This document shows positions 55,383 through 64,000 of a DNA stretch of 64,000 bases, piece after piece. Source of the DNA: Phyto melanocephala (lineage: Eukaryota > Arthropoda > Insecta > Diptera > Rhinophoridae); NCBI GenBank assembly GCA_941918925.1, contig OW799235.1, positions 49,523,491 to 49,587,490 of the forward strand, read 5' to 3'. The stretch's first letter is position 1, and each line of letters starts with the position of its first letter. Under the pieces are notes generated by a model, which saw only the letters and a program-made list of their open reading frames with translations, searched no databases and was not told the origin of the DNA. The translations under genes and the position numbers were made by a program.

Positions 55383-55915
55383 CGTTAAGGACACGAAGAT
55401 CCTTAACAATTAAACTAAATAATTCCAAAGAATTATAAACTTTTTAAATCCGAAGATTTAAAATAAAAACCGTTAAGGACACGAAGATCCTTAAAAATTA
55501 AACTAAATAATTCCAAAGAATTATAAACTTTTTAAATCCGAAGATTTAAAAAAAAATCCGTGAAGGACACGAAGATCCTTAAAAGTGAAATTAAACTAAA
55601 TAATTCCAAAGAATTATAAACTTTTTAAATCAAAAGATTAAAAATAAAATCCGTGAAGGACACAAAGATCCTTAACAGTAAAATTAAACTAAATAATTCC
55701 AAAGAATTATAAAATTTTTAAATCAAAAGATTTAAAATAAAATCCGTGAAGTACACGAAGATCCTTAACAGTGAAATTAAACAAAATAATTCCAAAGAAT
55801 TATAAACTTTTTAAATCAAAAAATTTAAAATAAAATCCGTGAAGGACACGAAGATCCTTAACAGTGAAACTAAATTAAATAATTCCAAAGAATTATAAAA
55901 TTCTTGAAAAAAAAA
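55383..55915 (+). repeat. Leader tandem repeats, about 90-bp units, six copies
   Basis: Each unit has GGACACGAAGATCCTTAA, AATAATTCCAAAGAATTATA and CTTTTTAAATC. Starts recur at intervals of about 87-94 bp. The unit contains small dyads (TTCCAAAGAA, AAGGATCTTC-like). The array sits between the PBS and gag. Confidence 0.9.
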
Positions 55916-55947
55916 AAAAATAAACAAAATCATTAACTAAAAACCTA

Positions 55948-56791
55948 ATGCCCAAAGTACAAAAACAGAAAGAAAAGAATCCAAAACCATACGACAGTTT
56001 AGACGATTCAATCGAGAAAGAATATATCGAAGTCACAGAAGATAATATCATAAAAGTGGCACAACCAGAAACCCCAACTATTCCAGCAAAGTGAACTTAT
56101 CAAGGAAGCTGCGAGGATTCGCGAGTTTAGAGGAGACGAAGAATATGACGTCATATCCTTCAAAGGAGAAGTGGAACTAATTCTACCTTTATTTGAAGGA
56201 AATGCTGCATTAAAACAATTGGTACTCCAAAGAAATGTTATCAACAAAATACAAGGAGAAGCACTGAAAGCTATTCGAACCCTAGGACACAACACTACAT
56301 GGACTACAATTAAACAAGAACTGATCAAAAGATTTGGCGTCAAGGATACCTACTACGGACTACATCACAAAGCCATGTCAACGAGAAACTACTTTAACGT
56401 AAGTGACTATTTTTATAAGCTAAAAAATATACTAGACGATTTAAACACAAAATACGAATTCGATGTACAAAAACCAAAAGAATTTTCCCCACTAGCCAAC
56501 GAAAATGCTATTCTAAATATTTTCTTGAACGGTATAGACCCTTCATTGTCATGTATCATTTATAGTAGGCAAATTTCTACCCTTAGAGAAGCATATTACA
56601 CATTAGAACAAACTAACATGTTAAAAAATTTCTCCAAAAAACCCTACAACAAAAATTTCAAGAAAACTCCCCATCAAAACTCAAATGAAACAGACACTAA
56701 TCAAAATATATACCAAAATAAACAACCACAACCTCACAATCAGCAAAATTATCAGGTAAATCACAATCAGAAATATCCAAATAACTTTTAG
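55948..56791 (+). pseudogene. Errantivirus-like Gag
   Basis: The ATG at 55948 opens a charged N-terminus (MPKVQKQKEKNPK). A stop occurs near 56092, then an open run 56171-56791 with ILPLFEGNAALKQL, IRTLGHNTTW, FGVKDTYYGLHHKAM and a Gln/Asn-rich tail. No CCHC knuckle is seen, as is usual in this group. The frame ends in a TAG at 56789. Confidence 0.78.
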
Positions 56792-56939
56792 CACAACCGC
56801 CGAGAATATTCGACCCAATCCAGGTAATATTCAAATAGAACAAGACAATCAAATTATAACAGACACGTACCTGAACCAATGGACGTAGACCACATACAAG
56901 CCGACAATGACGAAAAAGATAGGGATATTGAGGAAAATT

Positions 56940-57656
56940 TTCAATCAGTAAGGCCTCAACGAACTTACCGATAGTTGAATTAACTATATCCGACGAGAAA
57001 ATTAAATGTTTAATAGACACAGGCTCAACCACATCATTACTAGACGAAAATAAATTACAAAAATATAAACGACAACATTTGAAGAAACCCCTACACTTAA
57101 TGGACAAACCAAAATTTTTAAAGAAATCATAACTGTATTACCTATAGAGTTCAATAAGAGAATTCTAATGAGCTGGAAACTCACCAAACTTCTTAATAAA
57201 CCATTTGAGGCAATCATCTGGCAAAACATTCTTAAACCAATGGAAGCAATAATAAACCTGTCTGACAAATACATAGAAATTCATGATACAAAAATAAAAT
57301 TCATTGATTCATGTCCTTACGAGTTCGAAAAAATCTACGAAATAGAAAAAAGCCCGCCTAAAGAAGAGATTAAACTCATTCATAATGAAATGAATGAGAA
57401 GGAAATAAAGAAACTAAAAAAATTAGTACTAGACAATTCAGACTTATTTTTTAAGGAAGGGGATAGGTTTACTCATACACATGAAATTCAACACGAAATA
57501 ATCACAACACTTAACAAACCGGTCTATGCAAAAATGTATAGGTATCTCCAAATCCATGAAACAGAAATTAAAAGACAAATTAACGAAATGTTAGAGCAGG
57601 GAGTAATAAAAGAAAGTAACTCTCCCTATAATTCTCCATTGACTACAGAAAATTAA
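56940..57656 (+). pseudogene. Errantivirus-like protease and RT N-terminus
   Basis: CLIDTGSTTSLLDE near 57010 is the aspartic protease centre. 57168-57656 is open: a linker, then the RT start ([12 protein letters not shown]). The usual catalytic-region block FRxxxDYRKLN begins after a small deletion at 57650 (only DYRKLNE is visible in another frame). Confidence 0.78.
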
Positions 57657-58774
57657 ATGAAATAACTGAAAATGACAAATTCCCCATACCAAACATCGAA
57701 AGCATTTTAAAGAAGATTGGCAGAGCCCAATACTTCACAACCCTAGATCTTGCTAAGCGATTCCACCAAACCTCATAAAAAAAGAAGACAGAAAGAAAAC
57801 AGCCTTCTCAACACCTTTAGGTCACTACGATTTCGTACGAATGCCGTTCGGATTAAAAAACGCCCGGCGACATTTCAAAGACTTATTAATTCCGTGCTCC
57901 GAGAATATATTAATAAAATTTGAGTCGTATATCTCGACGACATATTAATCTTCAGCACAAATATTCAGAAACACGAAGAAAATATACAAACAATTTTCAA
58001 TAGGTTAAAAGAACATAATTTGAAAATCCAAATAGATAAAAGTAAATTTTTTGCTAAAACAACAGAATTTTTAGGCCACACACTAACGAAAGAGGGTATT
58101 AAGCCAAACATGACAAAAATTGAAAATATTCAAAAATTAAAATTACCCGAAACACAGAAACAAATAAAATCTTTCCTGGGAATAACGGGTTATTACAGGA
58201 AATTTATTAAAGATTAGTACAAAAAGAAAGGTACAAAAATTAACAAAAAAGATCCCAATATGTATATGCTTTTGAAAAACTTAAACAGCTCCTAATCAAC
58301 CCACCTGTCTTAAGATATGTTGATTTTACAAGAAAATTTCAAATCGCCACAGACGCAAGCGATTTTGCTATAGGGGCCGTCCTAACACAAAATGAGCACC
58401 CCATAAGTTACGATAGTAGGACGCTCAATGAGCATGAACGAAAATATTCCACTACAGAAATGGAACTACTGGCCATAGTTTGGACAGTTAATTATTTCCG
58501 ACCCTACATTTATGGTAGAACATTCGATCTAGTAACAGACCATCAACCGTTAATCTGGCTTCAAAGTAAACAAAATGGAAAGGATATAAATCCCAAATTA
58601 CAAAGGTGGATACTAAAATTAGGTGAATATAATATAAGCATGAAGTATATAAAAGGAAAAGAAAACAATGTAGCAGATTTTTTAAGCAGAATTAATACTA
58701 GCACTCATGAAATAAATACATTAGAGGAGCAAAATGAACTCGACAACATAAGTACATGTGCAACAATTCATTGA
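57657..58774 (+). pseudogene. Errantivirus-like RT and RNase H
   Basis: In shifting frames: [36 protein letters not shown] (catalytic), FLGHTLTKEGIKP, FLGITGYYRKFI; then RNase [45 protein letters not shown]. Stops at about 57777, 57922, 58216 and others make it dead. Confidence 0.85.
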
Positions 58775-58890
58775 CCATTTCCCGATTCTAGAAACGGCAG
58801 TAAGCAGGTTTCATACACAAATAATACTAACTAAGGAAAAAAACAAGAAAAATTGATGTAATTAACAATAAAAGGAAAATAAATATAAGT

Positions 58891-60006
58891 TTGTACGACA
58901 TAGAAAGCAATTTCATGACAGATACTTTTCGCCGTTATTTACACAATGGGAAAATAGGTATATATTCAGATCTAACTGAACATCAATATCATCTGGTTCA
59001 GCTCAAACTATTAGAATTATTTAGTACGCAATTAAAATTTTACAAGTGTGTTTACCATGCTAAAAACATGATAAACGAGGAAGAAACACTAAGATGTATT
59101 GCCAAATTGCATAAAAATGAAACACGCCATGCAGGCATAAACGAAAATTATGCTAATATGAAAAAATTAATATACTTTAGGAATTTGAAAAAACTAATAC
59201 AAAAATATATAAATAATTGAGATGTTTGCAACAGAGCAAAATATAATCGAAATCCAATTAAACAAAAATTCCAACTTACAGAAACACCCAATGATATCAA
59301 TCAAATTGTTCACATCAACACATACACAAAAACCAAACACCATTTCTTAACATTCATAGACTGATTTTCAAAACATGCAGTGACACTCCCCTTAACAGAC
59401 AGAAACAACATAACAATTATCGAAAACATCCGATTATATTTATCTGTTAAAGGTGAAAAACCCCAACTCTTGATATTAGACAACGAATTCAATACCATTA
59501 ATATAAAAGATTTCCTTAGGAAAGAAGAAATTGATGTCCACTTCACCAAACCCAATAGTCATACTGGAAACTCCGACATTGAGCGATTTCACAGTTCGGT
59601 TGGAGAAAAAATACGCATTTTAGAAGCCCAAAACTCTCAAATCTCAATAACCGATAAAATACTAAAGAGCACAGAATGGTATAAAAAATCCGTACACTCA
59701 ACAACTAATGCTAGACCAATTGATATTATAGAAGGACGAGTAGACAAACAGAAACTGTACAAAAAACTTACAAAGGACAAACAAAACAGACTTACAAATT
59801 TGAATGAGCGAAGGGAACTATACGAGTACAATACGGAAAGTGCAGCTTACGTCGAGAACTATAAAGCTCTAAGACACAAAAGTGAACCTAAATATCGAAA
59901 ACTTAGATTAGAAAATATGCACCCATCAAATATTAAACGATCAAAGCAATTTGCAGATACTTTGGATACCGATAATTACTCTGATGATCATCTCGCACCA
60001 AACTAA
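58891..60006 (+). pseudogene. Errantivirus-like integrase
   Basis: HKNETRHAGINENY begins the zinc-binding region; its first Cys is replaced by a TGA at 59218 (then DVCNRAKY). The core has FID followed by a TGA at 59362, LILDNEFN, and NSDIERFHSSVGEKIR with the catalytic Glu. The last 200 codons (59380-60006) are open and overlap the start of env. Confidence 0.82.
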
Positions 60007-61404
60007 CGGAACCATGACCTTGCAAAAAATAGATAGTAATAACGGTTTTACTCAAATAAAATTAGATGATGTAGAAATTATAACAGAATATGATATCGTC
60101 CTGCACATCATTAACCCGAAGGAAATCGAAACGATTCTAACATCCATAGAAAACTTTCTCTCTGATACTAAAATGATTAATGACAAACCGTTACTGAAGA
60201 ACGAAATTAAACGCATCAAAATGAAACTTTATACTATCGTACCACACAGAACCAAACGTGGACTTATAAATATAATAGGCACCGGACTTAAATCGCTTTA
60301 CGGTACAATGGATGATGACGACCGACAAGACATAGAAAACCATCTCAAGACCATAGATGAAAATAACCACATGGCCATTACAAATTTAAACAAAAACATT
60401 CAAATTAGCAATCACTTCAACGAAACCTTCAAGTAAATAAAAATAGCAATAGAAAGTGATAGAAAAGAAATAACAAATAAATTTAATGAAATTGAATCTA
60501 AGTATACAATTCTAAGTAAACAAATTATATATCTCGACACTTTAATGAAAATTAAAATTTTATAAGATAATGTAGAACATATACAAAATAATATTGTATC
60601 ATCTAGATTTAGCATAATGACAAACAACATTTTAACAGACGAAGAAATTATTAAATATAATATCGATATAAATAAGTTAAAGAATATAAAATTAGGAACA
60701 GCTAAGTACAAAAATGATGAAATTATTTTCGCTATAAAAATCCCAAGTAAATCAATACTTGCGAAACAATCAATATTTATACCTGTAAGTAATAACAATT
60801 TCGAAGAACTAATCTTCGATCAACAACAAGTAATTGAACTAAATAATACGTATTACGATTTTAAAAATTATCTATATAAAAGCAATTTAAAACAAACAAA
60901 ACTATGCATATTTAACAAAAATTGTAACAAAAGAAAAAATAATAAGGAACAAACAATACACATTGAAAACGGTTTATTACTACTGAAAAATCAAAATAAT
61001 AGTTACATAGAAAGTACTTGTGACGAAAGAAAAATACACATAGAAAATAATTATTTAATTCTTTTTAATGATTGTATACTATCCATTAATAATGTAACAT
61101 GCATAACAACACTAATAAACAGTTCAAGCAAAATTTTGTTTTAAACGATTTAGATTTCAATATCAATAACACAAAAATTAAACCAACATTCGATGAAATT
61201 ATCCTAACACAAGTTAAAAACATAGAAAAAATCGATGAATTACAATATCACAAGAAAATAAGCATAACCTATAATATATTCACTTTTACCGCAATCTTAG
61301 CAATAATAATAATTCTGATACTTTCATACATTTATTTCACAAGAAAAAGATTTGCTGTGAATTTAACTCTGAAAACTCAGGAGAATTTTCAATCCAAGAG
61401 GTGA
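59951..61404 (+). pseudogene. env: Errantivirus-like envelope gene, broken
   Basis: It overlaps the integrase end by about 55 bp in another frame, the usual env position (expressed from a spliced RNA in relatives). Visible parts: a hydrophobic leader near the start, a dibasic RTKR cleavage-type site near 60250 followed by a glycine-rich segment, helical Asn-rich heptads, a Cys-containing middle (60617-61144), and a membrane segment with a short basic tail (61250-61404). Breaks: stops at about 60434 and 60563, and a frameshift near 61100-61144. It has no ATG at the very start of the open frame. It is related to the F-type fusion proteins of insect errantiviruses and cannot be functional as it stands. 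Confidence 0.8.
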
Positions 61405-61406
61405 GG
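61396..61406 (+). promoter_or_regulatory. Polypurine tract of the errantivirus-like element
   Basis: AAGAGGTGAGG abuts the 3' LTR. Confidence 0.75.
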
Positions 61407-62412
61407 AGTTACGTCAGAGACTCCTCCGACTCCAATTAAAGTTAACTGGGAAACATAAAAGGTCAATAACACAACAAACTTGTGCAATTGACCGACAAAT
61501 GCAACCCAAGCATTTCTTGCTCAATTATTATAGAACATAAAAAGTCAATAACACAACAAATTTGTTTCTTGCTTATTATTCATAAAATAAAAAAAGATCA
61601 ATAACCCAGTTTTGTTCAACACAAAACTGTACAATTGATTAACAAATGCAATTCAAGCATTTCCTGTTTTTATTTAGTTTTGTGCAATTAATTAAAAAAC
61701 TGCAACTTAGCATTTTAGTCTTATACTATGTTCACACAGGAGCCTTAATTGTCAATTTATAATATTATCGCAATTTAAGGCCTTATTGAGCTCAATTTAC
61801 CATACTAAAAATTATTTTTAAATTGAGCAATATATACTTAATTGTTTCACTTATTGTCTAAAACTCGAAATACAACTCTTGAGAAGTATGTTCAGTGAGA
61901 AGAAAATGCTATAGGTGGCATTTCTAATGTCAAACAAATAAATATACAAAAAATAAAAATTAAGAAAATGAAAAATTTTTGAAGAAAATGAAAAATTTTT
62001 GAAGAAAATTTAAAAAAAATGTTTGAATAAATTTAAATACATACATATAAGTATATATATGTATAAATATAATTGTAAATATATTTTATCAACAGGAAAA
62101 ACACTGAAAAGAAGGCATTATTTGATTTGGTATAAATACATCGTATTTTACAGCTATCAAATGCTAATTGAGTAAGATAAATTGAGTATGTCTGAACACT
62201 TATTTTAATTGTTCAATCAACACTAAATTGAAACAATTAAAAATATCTGTCTGAACAGGGTATTAAGTACATTTTCATTCAATATTATATAGTAAGCTGT
62301 AAAATTTATTATTAAGATAGTTAATAATGACATTGAAAGAATAAAGTTTCATATTTTAAAAAACTTAAATAAAAATTATTTTTTCCCCCTTTTTGGCACG
62401 AAGGAAATAACT
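61407..62412 (+). repeat. Errantivirus-like 3' LTR with MITE insertion
   Basis: 1006 bp; after removal of 61724-62265 it has about the same length as the 5' LTR. Confidence 0.92.
61724..62262. mobile_element. Harbinger-type MITE in the 3' LTR
   Basis: 539 bp, ends TACTATGTTCACACAG and inverse CTGTCTGAACAGGGTA, TSD TTA (61721-61723, 62263-62265). The empty site is seen in the 5' LTR (AGTCTTAAGTTCATT). A 3-bp TWA duplication fits PIF/Harbinger. Confidence 0.85.
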
Positions 62413-62416
62413 CGCG

Positions 62417-63041
62417 TAGGGAGCTAGAAGAGAAAAAAACAAGTTTTTCGATCAACAGGTGCAGAGTAAAATCTTCAAGTTCTTTGCCGCAAATAGTATT
62501 GAGTTTCACCATATACCACCTAGATCTCCCCACTTTGGTGGATTGTGGGAAGCTTCTGTGAAGTCGGCGAAATATCACTTGGCAGAATTTTACATCTCAC
62601 ATCTCACTTTTGAAGAGCTAGCAACCGTAGTGGCTGAAATAGAAGCTGTTTTAAACTCAAGGCCCTTAACCCCCATGTCGAATGATCCAAATGATGAAAG
62701 TGTTTTGACTCCAGCTCATTTTTTAACTGGAGGTCCGTTGGTTGGTGTTGCAGAACCTACTGTCGACAGAAAGGTCTTATTTGGATATATGGCTACGTAT
62801 TTCTGCCATACAACAACATTTTTGGAAAAGGTGGTCGGCAGAGTATCTAAATGAACTTCAGCAAAAAGTCAAATGGACAAAAAAGTATAACAACCCTCAT
62901 ACAGCTGATCTGGTGTTAATTGCTGAAGATAATTTACCGCCTAAGCAGTGGCTAATAGGTAGAGTTGTGCATGTTACAAAAGATCATGGAGTCATTCGCC
63001 GAGCTATAGAGAAGCTTGCACCCATTCCACATGAAGGTTGA
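62417..63041 (+). pseudogene. BEL integrase C-terminal half
   Basis: It continues TNFVGT across the errantivirus-like insertion as RRELEEKN, FHHIPPRSPHFGGLWEASVK (catalytic Glu in GLWEA), VEAVLNSRPLTP-like (AEIEAVLNSRPLTP), TPAHFLTGG. After a frameshift near 62840 come YLNELQQKVKW, ADLVLIAEDNLPPKQWLIGRV and the terminal HVTKDHGVIRRAI. The order is that of the BEL integrase end. Confidence 0.85.
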
Positions 63042-63072
63042 TGTACTTCCAGGCCCATCAAGGGTGGCGATA

Positions 63073-63377
63073 TGTTTAGAATTAATATCATTTAACGTAT
63101 ATTTATTTGAACATAACTCCTTTTAATTGAATTATTGTAATGGAATACTTAATGTTGCAATTTTAAGTAATATTTGTTATAAACTTATAAGGCATCCCTA
63201 CCTACTAGAATATTATTGCAGTTAAAGAAAGACTGGATAGAACAAGGGTTTTTGGCAGTCGTTGTCTTGAACAGTAGCAGCAGGGAGCCATTTTGCAAAA
63301 CTTAAGTTAAATAAAGTTAATTGAAATCAATAACTGTCTTGTGTTTTAAGTTGCCCGTAAAACAACGTGATTTAACA
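63073..63377 (+). repeat. BEL 3' LTR
   Basis: 305 bp uninterrupted TGTTTAGAATTAATA ... TTTAACA, with AATAAAG near 63310. It shows the uninterrupted sequence across the gypsy insertion point (AACGTATATTTATTTG). Confidence 0.88.
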
Positions 63378-63455
63378 ATCTAATATAAAATAAGATATTT
63401 TAATTATTTTAATCCTCTAACAAAATTTAACGAAATCTGCACATTCTAACAATAA

Positions 63456-64000
63456 CACTATGCTAGTTGAAAAAACAGACAAGCCGGTCACCTGTCGTTT
63501 CCACATAATTCGGGTACGCTGAATCCAGTGGTGCCCGCGGTTTTTTAAGATTGGCTCTGGTTTTCGAGATATACCGTTATTTCGAAAATGGAGGAGTATG
63601 CACTACATATGTTCGCGTAAATCAAAAACGCTTTAGTTTATTGAAAAAAATTAAAAAACCGAAATTCCGCAATAAAAATTTTAAGAAAAGTAAAACTTCT
63701 TTCTAATATCCGCAGTCGTTTTAGAAACATAATTTTTTTTAAAAAAAAAAAATTAATTTTTTTATCAAAATTTCGAAATTTTTGTTTTTTAAAAATTCAT
63801 AAAAAACTAAAAAATGCAGCTAGGCTTCTAATTTTTTGCAGACATATAAAAACGAAGCTGATAACAAAACAAGCCATAAATCTTTAAAATCTGTTAGCAA
63901 CTTTTGATTCTATTCACAAAAGTCGACAAATTTTAGTTAATTTAAGAATTTCATAAAACGCAACACCCCTAAGGGATGGTGATAAAGGAAAAGTATAATT
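63456..64000 (+). mobile_element. Transposon B3, left terminal repeat, runs off the window
   Basis: It starts CACTATGC after TAA. It matches B2's left end (GTGGTGCCCGCG, GATTGGCTCTGGTTTTCGAG, CCGCAGTCGTTTTAG). No gene is reached before the window ends. 63378-63455 matches the flank 28654-28751 of B2. Confidence 0.7.

Larger units (their letters stand above)
54906..62412 (+). mobile_element. Errantivirus-like LTR element with env (endogenous, defective)
   Basis: Full-length element with LTRs 54906-55366 and 61407-62412, TSD CGCG (54902-54905, 62413-62416), PBS, repeat-bearing leader, gag, pol and env. The LTR ends AGTTAC ... ATAACT and PBS TGGCGCAGTCGAT are typical of insect errantiviruses of the 17.6/297/ZAM kind. 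All genes carry stops or frameshifts, so it is an inactive fossil. It interrupts the BEL integrase. Confidence 0.9.
43151..63377 (+). mobile_element. BEL-type LTR retrotransposon, degraded and multiply invaded
   Basis: LTR of about 305 bp: TGTTTAGAATTAATA ... GTGATTTAACA. The 5' copy is in two pieces (43151-43178 and 49294-49577), the 3' copy is 63073-63377. A PBS and gag, protease, RT, RNase H and integrase remnants follow in BEL order. Insertions: gypsy (43179-49293), MITE (49764-50603), G-element (about 50774-51521), hairpin MITE (51616-51730), errantivirus-like element (54906-62412). No clear TSD is left. Confidence 0.85.

Noticed and set aside
1..64000. tRNA, rRNA or host protein-coding genes
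   Set aside because: I searched by eye for conserved tRNA boxes and non-element domains and saw none; a tRNA scan and protein search would settle it.

Overview
This window looks like repeat-rich (heterochromatin-like) DNA of a brachyceran fly (Diptera). I recognise no host gene and no RNA gene. Nearly every coding trace belongs to a transposable element, and most elements sit inside one another. The fly assignment is an inference from the mix of elements: LOA/R1/CR1-type LINEs, BEL, Ty3/gypsy, an env-bearing errantivirus-like element, AT-rich Helitrons and many MITEs. Where I give termini and target-site duplications (TSDs), they were read directly from the sequence. Family names rest on recognised protein motifs.

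Region 1 (280-13250) is a short interspersed repeat (G-element, ends GAAGGGTATA) broken twice. A 6.3-kb LTR element (375-6680, TSD AAGC) sits in it. So does a Helitron (7117-13159, inserted at A|T), which is itself interrupted by a LINE (about 7443-12615) whose two ORFs are both open.

Region 2 (about 13370-26655) is a fossil transposase gene of an unnamed family (gene A, motif DTTASNTG). It is split by a Helitron copy, a MITE, a 6.9-kb Helitron carrying about 21 satellite units and a CR1/Jockey-type LINE, and a CACTG-ended transposon (B1) lying in an intron.

Region 3 (26700-43150) holds small MITEs and then a second CACTG transposon (B2, 28752-42838). A LINE splits its gene, and that LINE is split by an R1-like LINE with a perfect 12-bp TSD. 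The 3' part, together with a minus-strand Ty3/gypsy element, is tandemly duplicated: 34361-41132 and 41140-48134.

Region 4 (43151-63377) is a degraded BEL element on the plus strand. Its 5' LTR is split by the gypsy element (TSD GTAT). Its leader holds two MITEs and a G-element. Its integrase region is split by an env-bearing LTR element (54906-62412, TSD CGCG) whose 3' LTR carries a MITE. The window ends in the left end of a third CACTG transposon (63456 onward), which shares its left flank with B2.

The genes do not form a host pathway. Each set (gag-pol, gag-pol-env, ORF1-ORF2, transposase) served its own element. Only the LOA-like LINE looks possibly competent; all others are broken by stops, frameshifts, deletions or insertions. 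The nesting gives a relative chronology: older hosts (gene A, B2, BEL, G-element) and younger insertions (LOA-like LINE, gypsy, errantivirus-like element, R1-like LINE).
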